A stretch of DNA of 64,000 nucleotides from Desulfovibrio litoralis DSM 11393 (GCF_900143255.1 NZ_FRDI01000004.1:161233-225232); one strand, 5' to 3'. Counted from the stretch's first letter, positions 1 through 9,234 are shown. Translations and numbers: made by a program. The notes: generated from the letters alone by a model not told the origin.

Positions 1-369
1 AACAATCCTGAAGTGGTAGCCCTTCTTGTTAAGAGCGGTGCTGAGATTAATAGCCAAGATAACAATGGCAATACTGCCTTTATGTTGGCAGCAAGCCGCA
101 ATAAAAATCATGAAATAGTTAAGTTATTACTGAATAGTGGAGCAGATATTTATTTTAGAAATAATGACGGCAGAACCCCAATAATAGAAGCTGTTTTACA
201 CTTAGGGGCAGAAAGAGACGTTGAAGCTATTGAGCGTATTAATATATTGTTTAATGCCGGGGTAAATATAAATGCTTCAGATATAAATAAAAAAACAGCT
301 TTGGCTTATGCAAAAGAGATAGGATATTCTGAGTTGGTTGTTACTTTACTGGGTTTTGGGGCAAAATAA
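1..369 (+). CDS. Ankyrin-repeat protein, C-terminal part (open at left edge)
   Basis: The reading frame is open from base 1, so the gene starts outside the window; 122 codons remain. At least three ankyrin repeats are visible, each with the G-A-[DE]-I-N and N-G-x-T-x-[LF] style signatures (for example GAEINSQDNNGNTAF, GADIYFRNNDGRTP, GVNINASDINKKTA) followed by paired helices. Ankyrin repeats mediate protein-protein binding; nothing here indicates a partner or an enzymatic domain. The GTG at 13 is an internal valine codon, not a convincing start. Ankyrin proteins are common in host-associated bacteria, but this fragment alone does not show it is secreted. Confidence 0.85.
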   Translation, partial: NNPEVVALLVKSGAEINSQDNNGNTAFMLAASRNKNHEIVKLLLNSGADIYFRNNDGRTPIIEAVLHLGAERDVEAIERINILFNAGVNINASDINKKTALAYAKEIGYSELVVTLLGFGAK

Positions 370-399
370 TGCAAAAATAGATTTACTATAAATTTATTC

Positions 400-427
400 T
401 TGACTTTTTTTTTAGATCACATATTTT
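400..427 (+). promoter_or_regulatory. Predicted sigma-70 promoter of the leucine operon
   Basis: TTGACT at 400-405 and TATTTT at 422-427 are separated by 16 bases. This is the best -35/-10 pair upstream of the leader peptide and would start transcription about 75 bases before it. Confidence 0.5.
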
Positions 428-510
428 AAACGAAATGTTTGTATATTTATACAAATAAAATAAAAAATTCAAACTTAACTAAAATAAACTTAACTTTGGA
501 GCCGTAATAA

Positions 511-588
511 ATGTATTCAATAAACCATAATAATATTTTTGGTCTATTACTACTTCTATTACCTGTTGGCTCCGGCAAGTGGGTTTGA
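511..588 (+). CDS. leuL: Leucine operon leader peptide
   Basis: A 25-codon ORF with ATG at 511 and TGA at 586-588, preceded by GGAG at 498-501 (9-base spacing). Its residues 12-17 are six consecutive leucines (CTA TTA CTA CTT CTA TTA). It lies upstream of leuA and is followed by a rho-independent hairpin, the classic arrangement of a leucine attenuator. Its role is to measure charged leucyl-tRNA by ribosome stalling rather than to make a functional protein. It is too short for ordinary gene finding, but the leucine run and the matching RNA foldings make the call strong. Confidence 0.85.
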   Translation: MYSINHNNIFGLLLLLLPVGSGKWV

Positions 589-631
589 TTCTTTATGTTT
601 AAAAAACATAATTAGAGTAATAAACTAACGA

Positions 632-660
632 AAGCCGAGCTGTAAAAGTTCGGCTTTTTT
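632..660 (+). terminator. Attenuator terminator hairpin upstream of leuA
   Basis: A 9-bp stem (one G-T pair) with the loop TGTAAAA is followed by TTTTTT. It sits 136 bases before the leuA start, so it can only act on the leader transcript. Confidence 0.85.
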
Positions 661-795
661 ATTTATTTTTGTTTGAGGACTTGAGTTGAAATTTGTGTCA
701 TTCGCTTGGTGGAAAAAAAATATTATAAAAATCTGAATAAAAGATTGAAAAGATATCTAAATAACATTAAAATTAAAAAGATAAGGAAGTGTAAA

Positions 796-2352
796 ATGGA
801 AGACAATCGTGTTATTATTTTTGATACAACGCTAAGAGACGGCGAACAAGCGGCCGGCGTTAATCTTAATGTTCAAGAAAAAGTACAACTTGCGAACCAA
901 CTTTGTAAATTAAAAGTAGATGTTATCGAGGCCGGTTTTGCGGCGGCTTCTCCCGGAGACTTTGATTGTGTTGCGGCGATTGCTAAAGTTGCTAAAGGAA
1001 CGGGAACTACCGTTGCCTCTTTAGCTCGTACTCGCGAGGCTGATATTAGAGCGGCGGCAAAAGCCCTTGAAGTAACGGACAAAGCACGCATTCATACCTT
1101 TATAGCTACCAGCCAGATACATATGGAATATAAGCTTAAAATGACCAGGGAACAAGTTTTAAACGAAGTACGCTCTGGCGTTAGTTTAGCTCATAGTCTT
1201 TGTAAAGATGTTGAATTTTCAGCCGAAGATGCCAGTCGCTCTGACTTAGCTTTTTTAATTGAAGTTTTTAAACTTGCTATTGAGTGTGGTGCTACGACTT
1301 TAAATATTCCGGATACTGTTGGTTATGCTGTGCCTGATGAATATGGTGCTTTTGTTAAAAAAGTGATTGAAGGGGTGAATGCTCCTAAAAATGTAATATA
1401 TTCAGTGCATTGTCATGATGACTTAGGTTTAGCGGTTGCTAACTCTCTCGCCGCTTTAAAAGCAGGGGCAAGACAAGTTGAGGGAACTATTAACGGTCTT
1501 GGCGAGCGTGGCGGAAATGCGGCTTTAGAAGAAGTTGTTATGGCTTTAAAAACCCGTCGTGATTTTTATGGTTTAACTTCAAATTTAGTTACACAACAAT
1601 TGATGCGTACTAGCCAACTTACAGCCAAGCTAACTGGTGTTGCTGTTCCTCCTAATAAAGCTATTGTCGGTGGAAATGCATTTAGCCATGAAGCTGGCAT
1701 TCATCAACATGGAATTTTAGCAAATAGAGCAACCTATGAAATTATGAATGCCGAAGACGTTGGTGCGATTGCTGCTGTTTTAGTGTTGGGAAAACATTCA
1801 GGCAAACACGCCTTTAAAGATCGCCTCTCCGCTTTGGGTTATCAATTAAGCGAAGAACAAATTGAAATAGCGTTTAAAGCCTTTAAGCTGTTGTGTGATG
1901 CTAAAAAAGATGTAACTGATGCTGATCTTGAGGCCTTGGTTATTGATAATATTTTAGGTATTTCAACAACAGATGCATTTGTTTATAAAAATTATACTGT
2001 TCAGGCAGGTTGTGCTGATGTTCCGGCTTCTGCCATGGTAAATTTGACTAAGGGTAAAGAAGGGTTAAGAGATGCCGCTGTGGGAAATGGTCCTGTTGAT
2101 GCGGCTTATAATGCCATAAAACGTATTATAGGTTTTGAACCAACTTTAACTCAATTCCAAATTAAAGCTACAAGCCAACTTTCTGATGCTTTAGGAGAAG
2201 CCATTGTTGTTCTTGAACACGATGGAATTAAAGCTCAAGGGCGTGGGGCTTCGACAGATATTATTGAGGCTAGCGTGAAAGCGTATGTAAACGCTGTAAA
2301 TCGCTTACTTATTTTAACAACTGCCAAGGAGGCAAAAAATAATGGAAACTAA
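796..2352 (+). CDS. leuA: 2-isopropylmalate synthase
   Basis: Condenses acetyl-CoA with 2-oxoisovalerate, the first committed step of leucine synthesis, in the cytoplasm. The 518-residue length fits LeuA. The DRE-TIM barrel is marked by FDTTLRDGEQ (residues 9-18), the metal-binding HCHDD around 205-209 (the family usually has HCHND) and GERGGNAA around 236; the C-terminal third is the LeuA regulatory dimer domain, the site of leucine feedback in the family. ATG 796 is chosen because AAGGAAG lies at 784-790 and the protein then begins just before the conserved motif; an upstream TTG at 706 would add 30 lysine-rich residues and is rejected. The last 11 bases overlap leuC, indicating translational coupling. 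Confidence 0.96.
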   Translation: MEDNRVIIFDTTLRDGEQAAGVNLNVQEKVQLANQLCKLKVDVIEAGFAAASPGDFDCVAAIAKVAKGTGTTVASLARTREADIRAAAKALEVTDKARIHTFIATSQIHMEYKLKMTREQVLNEVRSGVSLAHSLCKDVEFSAEDASRSDLAFLIEVFKLAIECGATTLNIPDTVGYAVPDEYGAFVKKVIEGVNAPKNVIYSVHCHDDLGLAVANSLAALKAGARQVEGTINGLGERGGNAALEEVVMALKTRRDFYGLTSNLVTQQLMRTSQLTAKLTGVAVPPNKAIVGGNAFSHEAGIHQHGILANRATYEIMNAEDVGAIAAVLVLGKHSGKHAFKDRLSALGYQLSEEQIEIAFKAFKLLCDAKKDVTDADLEALVIDNILGISTTDAFVYKNYTVQAGCADVPASAMVNLTKGKEGLRDAAVGNGPVDAAYNAIKRIIGFEPTLTQFQIKATSQLSDALGEAIVVLEHDGIKAQGRGASTDIIEASVKAYVNAVNRLLILTTAKEAKNNGN

Positions 2353-3625
2353 AAACAGTAAATATACTTTAGTAGAAGCAATTATTGCCAAACATATTGA
2401 CCCAAAATCAGGCGAAAAAGTAGAGCCGGGTGCAATTTGTCGTGTAAATGTTGATTTTGCTTTTGCCAATGATATTACCACTCCGCCTGCTATTCATGAA
2501 TTTCACAGAATGGGTGCAGATCAGGTTTTTGATAAACAACGTTGTGCGGTAGTACAAGACCATTTTACTCCTAATAAAGATATTGCATCAGCAACTCAAG
2601 TTAAAAAGATTCGTGAGTTTGCTAAGGCGAAAAAAATGTTATTTTGGGAAGTGGGTCGTGTTGGAGTAGAACACGCGTTTTTACCGGAACAAGGTTATGT
2701 TTTGCCTGGTGATATTGTGCTTGGTGCTGATAGCCATACTTGTACCGGTGGTGCTTTGGGTGCTTTAGCGACCGGCGTTGGTTCTAGCGACTTGGCGGCG
2801 GCTTGGGCCTTAGGCGAAACTTGGCTTAGAGTGCCTGAAACTATCAGAGTAGAGTATACCGGAAAGCGTAAACCTTTTGTTACCAGTAAAGACATGATTC
2901 TTGCTCTTATCGGTATGATTGGCGTTGAAGGTGCTAATTATATGGCGATTGAATTTGCCGGCGAAGGTATCGCTGATCTGAATATGGACGAGCGTTTTAC
3001 CATGGCGAATATGGCGATTGAAGCCGGCGGAAAATGTGGTTTGTTTGTACCTGATGAAAAAACCTTAGCTTATGCTAAAGCCAGAGCGAAAAGAGAATTT
3101 ACTCCTGTTTATCCTGGTGCTGATGCAAAATATGCCAAAGTTATCAAAATAGACTTGAATAAGCTTGAGCCTGTTGTGGCGTTGCCTCACCTTCCTGATA
3201 ACGTTAAGCCCGTTACTGAAGTTAAAGACATGAAAATTGACCAAGTCTTTATTGGTTCTTGCACTAACGGTCGTATTACTGACCTTGAACAAGCCGCTTC
3301 TATCTTAAAAGGGCGTAAAGTGCATGATGATGTGCGTTTAATTGTTATTCCTGCTTCTTATGAAGTTTATAATCAAGCAATGGAAAAAGGTTATATTCAA
3401 ACCTTTTTAGATGCCGGTGCGGTTATTACAACCCCATCTTGCGGACCTTGTTTGGGCGGACATTTAGGTATCCTTGCTCCGGGTGAGCGTTGTCTTTCTA
3501 CTAGCAACCGTAACTTTATCGGACGTATGGGTAGTACGGAGAGTGAAGTTATCTTAGCAAGCCCGCTTGTGGCTGCCACAGGTGCGGTTTTAGGGCGTGT
3601 TGCTCATCCTAATGAGCTGAAATAA
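2342..3625 (+). CDS. leuC: 3-isopropylmalate dehydratase large subunit
   Basis: Aconitase-family large subunit that carries the [4Fe-4S] cluster and, with LeuD, isomerises 2- to 3-isopropylmalate. The protein has 427 residues, typical of the shorter archaeal/deltaproteobacterial LeuC type. Cluster cysteines are visible in GSCTNG (C307) and CGPCLGG (C367 and C370); the active-site SHTCTGG lies at about 131-137. The start overlaps leuA by 11 bases, and its Shine-Dalgarno AAGGAGG lies inside the leuA end. The last codons (Glu-Leu-Lys-stop) are part of a tandem repeat running into the intergenic space. Confidence 0.96.
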   Translation: METKNSKYTLVEAIIAKHIDPKSGEKVEPGAICRVNVDFAFANDITTPPAIHEFHRMGADQVFDKQRCAVVQDHFTPNKDIASATQVKKIREFAKAKKMLFWEVGRVGVEHAFLPEQGYVLPGDIVLGADSHTCTGGALGALATGVGSSDLAAAWALGETWLRVPETIRVEYTGKRKPFVTSKDMILALIGMIGVEGANYMAIEFAGEGIADLNMDERFTMANMAIEAGGKCGLFVPDEKTLAYAKARAKREFTPVYPGADAKYAKVIKIDLNKLEPVVALPHLPDNVKPVTEVKDMKIDQVFIGSCTNGRITDLEQAASILKGRKVHDDVRLIVIPASYEVYNQAMEKGYIQTFLDAGAVITTPSCGPCLGGHLGILAPGERCLSTSNRNFIGRMGSTESEVILASPLVAATGAVLGRVAHPNELK

Positions 3626-3694
3626 CTTTGTTATTTACGGTGAGCTGAAATAACTTATTATTTACGCTGAGCTGAAATAACTTATTATTTACGC
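3613..3694 (+). repeat. Three tandem 27-28 bp repeats at the leuC 3' end
   Basis: Units at 3613-3640, 3641-3667 and 3668-3694 share the core GAGCTGAAATAACTT. The first contains the leuC stop codon; the second and third are identical and non-coding. They look like duplications of the leuC end and lengthen the leuC-leuD gap to 104 bases. Confidence 0.9.
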
Positions 3695-3729
3695 TGATTA
3701 ATTAAACATATTTTATATCGGAGTATGAA

Positions 3730-4230
3730 ATGAAAAAACAATTAAATGGAAAAGCTTGGGTTTATGGGGATAATATTGATACAGACGTAATTATTCCGGC
3801 TCGTTATTTAACGACTATTGACCCTATAGAATTAGCTAAACATTGTATGGAAGATATTGATAAAAGCTTTGCAACTGATGTAAAAGCCGGTGATGTTATG
3901 GTTGCGGGTAAAAACTTTGGTTGTGGTTCAAGCCGTGAACACGCCCCGATCGCTATTGTTGGAGCAAATATTTCTTGTGTAATCGCCGCCAGTTTTGCCC
4001 GTATTTTTTATAGAAATGCGGTTAACGTAGGTCTACCGATTTTAGAATGTCCCGAAGCGATTAAAGATATTCAAAAGGGTGATGAAATAAGCGTTGACGT
4101 TGATAAGGGAATTATTACCAATAAACGCACAGGTAAAAATTATACAGCAAAAGCGTTTCCTCCGTTTTTACAGGAGCTTATCAGCCTCGGTGGTTTAGTT
4201 CCTTATGTTAAAGCACGTTTAGGAAAATAG
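3730..4230 (+). CDS. leuD: 3-isopropylmalate dehydratase small subunit
   Basis: Swivel-domain partner of LeuC; the heterodimer is cytoplasmic. The 166-residue length matches the short LeuD type that pairs with this LeuC class. N-terminal [16 protein letters not shown] and the substrate-loop motif [10 protein letters not shown] (about 64-73) are diagnostic. GGAG at 3720 supports ATG 3730. It is the last gene of the operon: a strong terminator follows. leuB, next in line in many relatives, is not present in this window. Confidence 0.95.
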   Translation: MKKQLNGKAWVYGDNIDTDVIIPARYLTTIDPIELAKHCMEDIDKSFATDVKAGDVMVAGKNFGCGSSREHAPIAIVGANISCVIAASFARIFYRNAVNVGLPILECPEAIKDIQKGDEISVDVDKGIITNKRTGKNYTAKAFPPFLQELISLGGLVPYVKARLGK

Positions 4231-4267
4231 TTTAATCTAATCAAAACGCATATAACCTAAAACGTTA

Positions 4268-4314
4268 AAAAGCCATTGCACCAGTAAGCTGAACTTATTG
4301 TGCAATGGCTTTTT
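4268..4314. terminator. Bidirectional terminator between leuD and phoU
   Basis: AAAAGCCATTGCAC (4268-4281) pairs perfectly with GTGCAATGGCTTTT (4300-4313), extended by an inner near-perfect stem. It is flanked by A and T runs, so it can serve leuD from the left and phoU from the right. Confidence 0.9.
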
Positions 4315-4335
4315 TTATTCGTTTAATGGAATATT

Positions 4336-5007
4336 TTAACAGTGTGCGTGTTTTAAATTTTCACCTTTATAAATAAAATAAGTGTGTTCGGCTATATTTA
4401 TTGCACGTCTGCAAATACGATTTAGCGAGCGAGAGACTAAAATACTGTGCATGGTGGTATAAGAGTTAAAACTAGCCGCTTCTTTTTCCGTTTTGGTCAT
4501 AATATTTTGCATTACGGTCATTTCGGCTTGAGATATTTCATCGTCGAGTTTACAGATATGAAAAATGCTTTCGGCATCTTGATCTTTAAATGCGTTAGTT
4601 GCTTTATGCAATATTGTTTGAGCCAAATTAATAAGCATTTTATTTGTTTCTTCTACTAATTTATATGAGCTGTCTTCAATATTAAGAATGCGTTCGGCGA
4701 TAATAGTCGCTTCGTCTCCAATACGTTCAAGGTCGTTAATAATGCGTAATGTTCCGATAACAAAACGTAAATCCTTGGCTACGGGTTGAGCTTTTACCAA
4801 TAATGATAGGCAAAGATTGTCAATTTCAACTTCAAGACTATTAATCGTATCGTCGCCCTCTATAACGGCGATTGCTTTGCCAACATTACCGGAGTGTAAG
4901 GCATCTAAAGCTTCGTCAAAAGCGATAGTTGTGCTTGCAAACATAACAAGCAGACGAGTTCTTAAGTTTGAAATCATTTGTTGGGTTTGTGTTTCGTGGC
5001 TTAACAT
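4336..5007 (-). CDS. phoU: Phosphate uptake regulator PhoU
   Basis: Cytoplasmic all-helical protein that links the PstSCAB transporter to PhoR and keeps the Pho response off when phosphate is plentiful. The 223 residues form the two tandem three-helix PhoU domains; the conserved stretch AKDLRFVIGTLRIINDLERIGD and its weaker second copy near SRSLNRICRRAINIAEH are visible. ATG 5007 has AAGG eight bases upstream. It is the last gene of the pst-pho cluster, 64 bases after pstB, and is terminated by the hairpin at 4268-4314. Confidence 0.94.
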   Translation of the reverse strand: MLSHETQTQQMISNLRTRLLVMFASTTIAFDEALDALHSGNVGKAIAVIEGDDTINSLEVEIDNLCLSLLVKAQPVAKDLRFVIGTLRIINDLERIGDEATIIAERILNIEDSSYKLVEETNKMLINLAQTILHKATNAFKDQDAESIFHICKLDDEISQAEMTVMQNIMTKTEKEAASFNSYTTMHSILVSRSLNRICRRAINIAEHTYFIYKGENLKHAHC

Positions 5008-5071
5008 AAAAGTTACCTTTATCTTTATTCGTTTTTTATTAAGTTTTATATCAGTTTGTTTTTATTGTTTT

Positions 5072-5827
5072 TTAACCGAAACGTCCTGTAATATAATCTT
5101 CTGTTTGTTGATTTTTGGGACGAGAAAAGATTTGTTCGGTTTCACCATCTTCAATAAGTTTTCCCATATAAAAAAAGGCTGTGCGATCTGAGACTCTTGC
5201 GGCTTGTTGCATATTGTGAGTAACAATAATAATAGTCAGGTTTTTTTTAAGCTCGTGGATTCCTTCTTCTATTTTTTGTGTCGCAATAGGGTCAAGGGCA
5301 CTTGCCGGTTCGTCCATCAATAAAACTTCAGGTTCAACCGCCAACGCTCTGGCGATACAAAGGCGTTGTTGTTGACCGCCGGATAAGCCGAGGGCAGAAC
5401 TATGAAGCCTGTCTTTAACCTCGTCAAAAATAGCGGCACGTCTTAGAGATTTTTCAACACGTTCTTCAAGTTCGCTTGTTTTTTTCATGCCGTTTACTCT
5501 TAAACCATAAGCAACGTTTTCAAAAATAGTTTTGGGAAAGGGGTTTGGTTTTTGAAAGACCATGCCGACTTTACGCCTTAAAGCAATTAAATCGGTTTTA
5601 TTACTGTTTATGTTTTCTCCGTCCAATAGAATTGTCCCTTCGAGTTTAGTATTGGCAACTAAATCGTTCATGCGATTTAAGCAACGCAAAAAAGTGCTTT
5701 TTCCACAACCCGAAGGTCCGATTAGTGCCGTTACTTGATTTGTGGGAAAGTTCAGATTAACGTCAAATAAGGCTTGATTTTTTCCATAATAAAAATCTAT
5801 GTTTTGTGTTTCTATTTTAAAAGTCAT
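5072..5827 (-). CDS. pstB: Phosphate ABC transporter ATP-binding protein
   Basis: ATPase that powers phosphate import through PstCA at the inner membrane. At 251 residues it has the standard size. Walker A is GPSGCGKST (37-45), Q-loop Q92, signature LSGGQQQR (148-155), Walker B LLMDEP (169-174) and a switch histidine in VTHNMQQA. The PstB-typical FQKPNPFP lies at 91-98. GGAG precedes ATG 5827. It is separated from pstA by phoB and phoR, an order that ties sensor and transporter expression together. Confidence 0.96.
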   Translation of the reverse strand: MTFKIETQNIDFYYGKNQALFDVNLNFPTNQVTALIGPSGCGKSTFLRCLNRMNDLVANTKLEGTILLDGENINSNKTDLIALRRKVGMVFQKPNPFPKTIFENVAYGLRVNGMKKTSELEERVEKSLRRAAIFDEVKDRLHSSALGLSGGQQQRLCIARALAVEPEVLLMDEPASALDPIATQKIEEGIHELKKNLTIIIVTHNMQQAARVSDRTAFFYMGKLIEDGETEQIFSRPKNQQTEDYITGRFG

Positions 5828-5895
5828 TAAAAACTCCGTTATCGTTTGGCTTATATGAATTTGTTGAGTAATTTATCTGGTTATTCTTTTGTCGG

Positions 5896-7650
5896 TTATT
5901 CTTGTGTAGGAAGTTTGATATAAAAAGTTGTGTTAGCGAGTTTACTTGGGCTTTCTACCAATATTTCTCCGTTAAACTTTTCGATAATCTGTTTGGTTAT
6001 GGCTAGACCCAAACCTGTACTTTGATGATGTTTTGATTTTTCTGTTTTATAAAAACGTTCAAAAATTCTGGTTTGTTCTTTTTTAGGAATACCTTCTCCA
6101 AAATCAGAAACAGCCAAAACACAATAAGTATCTTCTTTATATATATTAATAAGTATTGACGCATGGTCAGGTGAGTGGCGATAGGCGTTTTCCAATAAGT
6201 TCCTAATGGCTTGCACCAATAAATTTTCATTGGCTAAAACGTAACAGGTTGTACTATTTTCCGCCGTCGTTTCTATAATATTTTTTGTTGTTTGAGAGCC
6301 TAAAAGTTGTTTGGCATTATTCAAACAATCCATGAATGATACACGTTTAGTTTCAATTGTTTGATTTTTATTTTCAAATTTTGCCAAAACCAATAAGTCT
6401 TCGATCAAATTGTTTAAGAATAAACTGTTTTTTATAATTTTTTGGGAAAAACTTTTAATCACATCTTGTTCACATTCATTATGATATAAAGTCTCGGCGT
6501 AACCTTTAATTGTAGTTAAAGGAGTTCGCAATTCGTGGGAGACATTGGCAACAAAGTCTTTTTGGGTGCGTTCAAGTTGTAATTTAGTCGTAATATCGTC
6601 AATAATAACAATTAATTTTACGAGGTTGGTGGCTTCTTCGGCTGTGTAAAGTTGAATTAAAAGTTGTTTATTATTAAGAGTTTCATAGTTAAAATTAAGG
6701 GTAACACTTTGAGTTTGTTTTAACATTTCTTCCCCTGCTGCTTGAAGTTCGGGGAGTGGAATTATTTCAATCAACTGTTTGTTTAAATAGTGTTTGGTTT
6801 CGGGAAAAAAGTTGTGTAATTTTGAATTGTGAGCTGTTACGTTGCCATTTTCATCAAGTATGATTATTGCCTCTTGAAGCCCGTCAAAAATACTTTTAAG
6901 TTGACTGTTTTGGTTTTGTAAAGTGTGCATATTTTTTTGTATGCCTTTGGCAATAATTCTAACAGCACGAATTAAAGGATAAAACTCAGGTATTTGGATA
7001 GAACTGATAGTTTGTTTATAGTTGCCTTCCGAAATATTTAAAATCATAGTTTCTAAGTTTTGCAGGTTCTTTTTTAGTTTGTGTGAGCGAATAAAAAAGA
7101 ATAAAAAAGTAACTAAAAATGTTATAATAATTAATAAACCCAAAAGTTTAAAATGAGATTCAAGTTTTTCTTGAACGGTTGAAAGAGGAACGGCTAAACG
7201 TAAAAAACTGTTATCATAAAGCCTTGTTATTGCATAAATAGTTTCTATTCCGGAAGTAGCACTTGTACGAACAGAGCTTCCAACTCCGTTTTGTTGGGCA
7301 AGGATAAATTCCAACCTGTCGCTGTGGTTATCTATTCCTTTTACAGTATTTTCAGGTAAAGAAGAATCAGCAAGCATTTGTCCGTTTTCTCCGATATGAG
7401 AAATACGCACATTTGATTCTTGGTTGATTCTTATAAGGTTTTGTTCTTTTAAAAGTTCCGGTGATTGTTTTGTTAAAATACCGAGCAACTTTACTTGGTT
7501 TAACGCTTGATCTATTTCTTCTTTTACTAAAGATTTATAAAGCAGGCTATGAAGAGCTGTTAATATACCGATTAGTGCTAGAGTTGACAGTATAATTAAC
7601 AAAAAAGAAACACTTTGATTTTTAAGTTGATTTTTAATTTTTCTAAACAT
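5896..7650 (-). CDS. phoR: Phosphate-regulon sensor histidine kinase
   Basis: Membrane kinase expected to phosphorylate PhoB under phosphate limitation. The 584 residues show TM1 (about 14-35), an extracytoplasmic domain of about 130 residues, TM2 (about 169-188), a HAMP-like linker, a PAS domain (about 250-350), the HisKA motif SHELRTPL with H372, and a HATPase with NLLENAYRHSP, DFGEGIP and GLGLAI. The large periplasmic domain is unlike the minimal E. coli PhoR and resembles the Bacillus-type layout. It overlaps the phoB end by 8 bases. Assignment as PhoR rather than a generic kinase rests on its position inside the pst cluster. Confidence 0.9.
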   Translation of the reverse strand: MFRKIKNQLKNQSVSFLLIILSTLALIGILTALHSLLYKSLVKEEIDQALNQVKLLGILTKQSPELLKEQNLIRINQESNVRISHIGENGQMLADSSLPENTVKGIDNHSDRLEFILAQQNGVGSSVRTSATSGIETIYAITRLYDNSFLRLAVPLSTVQEKLESHFKLLGLLIIITFLVTFLFFFIRSHKLKKNLQNLETMILNISEGNYKQTISSIQIPEFYPLIRAVRIIAKGIQKNMHTLQNQNSQLKSIFDGLQEAIIILDENGNVTAHNSKLHNFFPETKHYLNKQLIEIIPLPELQAAGEEMLKQTQSVTLNFNYETLNNKQLLIQLYTAEEATNLVKLIVIIDDITTKLQLERTQKDFVANVSHELRTPLTTIKGYAETLYHNECEQDVIKSFSQKIIKNSLFLNNLIEDLLVLAKFENKNQTIETKRVSFMDCLNNAKQLLGSQTTKNIIETTAENSTTCYVLANENLLVQAIRNLLENAYRHSPDHASILINIYKEDTYCVLAVSDFGEGIPKKEQTRIFERFYKTEKSKHHQSTGLGLAITKQIIEKFNGEILVESPSKLANTTFYIKLPTQE

Positions 7651-8320
7651 CTTTTATCCTATATCCTACGCCTCTTACTGTTTCTATAAGTTCTGATTCT
7701 TCCAAAAGTTTTTCTCTAAGGCGTTTAATATGTGCATCAATTGTACGACTATATCCGTCAAAGCTATCGCTCCAGGCGGAATTTAAAAGCTGTTCACGAC
7801 TACGCACCAAACCTTTATGTAACAATAAATCTTGAAGCAAAGAAAATTCCGTTAGGGTTAAATGTATAGGATTATTGTTGATATGTACTTCATGGCTGTC
7901 TGTGAAAAGAGAGATATTTCCTGTGCTTAGTTTTGTTTTATCGGTAGATTTGTGATAGTGTGTTAAAATTGAGCGTATTCTTAAAACTAGTTCTCTTGTG
8001 CTAAATGGTTTTACAACGTAATCGATTGCTCCAAGTTCAAAACCGATAATCCTGTCAATTTCTTCACCTCTGGCGGTGAGCATAACGATTGGAATATTCT
8101 TTGTTTGTTGTTTTGCCTGTAATCTTTTACAAACGGAAAAGCCATCAATTCCGGGTAACATGACATCAAGAATAATAAGATTTGGGTTATGTTTTTGTGC
8201 TAAATCAAGACCTTCTTCGCCGGAAGAGGCTTCTAGTACTTTATAATTTTCTTGTTTTAAATTAAAGCTCAAAAGTTCTCTAATGTCTTCTGTGTCTTCA
8301 ATAATTAATATAGTTTGCAT
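7643..8320 (-). CDS. phoB: Phosphate-regulon response regulator
   Basis: OmpR/PhoB-family regulator of 225 residues. Receiver domain 1-120 has the acidic pair E8/D9, phospho-acceptor D52 in LDVMLPG and K104 in VVKPF; the C-terminal winged helix spans about 130-225 and ends with the family's ETVRGVGYRI. It lies 38 bases after pstA and overlaps phoR, so sensor and regulator are co-translated. Its expected targets are Pho boxes, but none was confidently recognised upstream of pstS. Confidence 0.92.
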   Translation of the reverse strand: MQTILIIEDTEDIRELLSFNLKQENYKVLEASSGEEGLDLAQKHNPNLIILDVMLPGIDGFSVCKRLQAKQQTKNIPIVMLTARGEEIDRIIGFELGAIDYVVKPFSTRELVLRIRSILTHYHKSTDKTKLSTGNISLFTDSHEVHINNNPIHLTLTEFSLLQDLLLHKGLVRSREQLLNSAWSDSFDGYSRTIDAHIKRLREKLLEESELIETVRGVGYRIKDV

Positions 8321-8358
8321 GGCATATCATCTTATTTTTTTATATCAGGTTATTTTTT

Positions 8359-9225
8359 CTAAACTTTTTGTTGAATGCGGTCTCTTACTATAATCGCTGT
8401 TAAATTCATTAATAAGACTAGCCCAAATAATACGAGAGCTGTTCCGTATTGAAGGGGGAGGGTTTTTTCAATTTCAGTACCAGCCGTTGCTAAAACATAC
8501 ATATGAGTAGGCAGGGACATAACGGGACTAAAGATAGATTCAACGCCTTTTGGAGTAAAAAAGACAGTAGCAGTAAACATAATTGCGGCGGTTTCTCCCG
8601 TTGCTCTAGCTAAACCAAGAATAGCTCCCGTTAACATTCCCGGCAAGGCAGAAGGTAAAACAGCTCGCCATATTGTTGTACTTTGAGTTGCACCTAAGGC
8701 AAAAGAGGCTTCGCGATAAGTAGAGGGAACTTGTCTTAACGCTTCTTCAGAAGTGCTTATAATAACCGGTAGGGTAACAATACTTAATGTTAAAATACCT
8801 GAGATTAAAGATATTTGAAGTCCGCAAAAAATTACAAAAAATGATAAACCAAAAAGACCAAAAACAACAGAAGGAACGCCCGCCAAATTGTTTACGCCAA
8901 GGCGTATGTATTTAGCAAAACGACTTTTCCCGGCGTATTCATGAAGGTAAACAGCAGAGCAAACACCGAGGGGAAAAGATATTAACAAAGCTCCGCCCGC
9001 CAAAAGACTTGTTCCTATAATACAAGGCAAAATACCACCTTCGGTCATAGAATTTTTAGGCGAAGAACTTAAAAACTCCCAAGTGATTGCCGAATATCCG
9101 TTTATTGCAATAAAACTACAGATAGCGACTAAAGCGAATAAATTAATAAAAGTAGAAAAACGAAAGATAAAAAAAACGACTTTTTCTTTTAAATAGCGGT
9201 ATATTTGAAATGTATGAGCTGACAT
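8359..9225 (-). CDS. pstA: Phosphate ABC transporter permease PstA
   Basis: Inner-membrane permease that forms the phosphate channel with PstC. The 288 residues carry about six hydrophobic helices and the cytoplasmic EAA-type loop REASFALGAT, which contacts PstB. AGGAT lies upstream of ATG 9225. It starts nine bases after the pstC stop, so the two permeases are made together. Confidence 0.94.
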   Translation of the reverse strand: MSAHTFQIYRYLKEKVVFFIFRFSTFINLFALVAICSFIAINGYSAITWEFLSSSPKNSMTEGGILPCIIGTSLLAGGALLISFPLGVCSAVYLHEYAGKSRFAKYIRLGVNNLAGVPSVVFGLFGLSFFVIFCGLQISLISGILTLSIVTLPVIISTSEEALRQVPSTYREASFALGATQSTTIWRAVLPSALPGMLTGAILGLARATGETAAIMFTATVFFTPKGVESIFSPVMSLPTHMYVLATAGTEIEKTLPLQYGTALVLFGLVLLMNLTAIIVRDRIQQKV

Positions 9226-9234
9226 AAGTTGATC

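Larger units (their letters stand above)
498..660 (+). promoter_or_regulatory. Leucine attenuator with mutually exclusive hairpins
   Basis: Segments: 1:2 pairs GGAGCC (498-503, including the leader Shine-Dalgarno) with GGCTCC (568-573). 2:3, the antiterminator, pairs GCTCCGGC (569-576) with GCCGAGC (634-640) with one bulge. 3:4, the terminator, pairs AAGCCGAGC (632-640) with GTTCGGCTT (648-656), followed by a T tract. A ribosome stalled on the leucine codons at 544-561 would leave segment 2 free for the antiterminator. A ribosome reaching the stop codon at 586 would cover segment 2 and let the terminator form. Confidence 0.75.

Noticed and set aside
706-795. In-frame N-terminal extension of leuA from TTG 706
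   Set aside because: It would add 30 Lys/Asn-rich residues outside the conserved fold. ATG 796 has a good ribosome-binding site and matches the family start.
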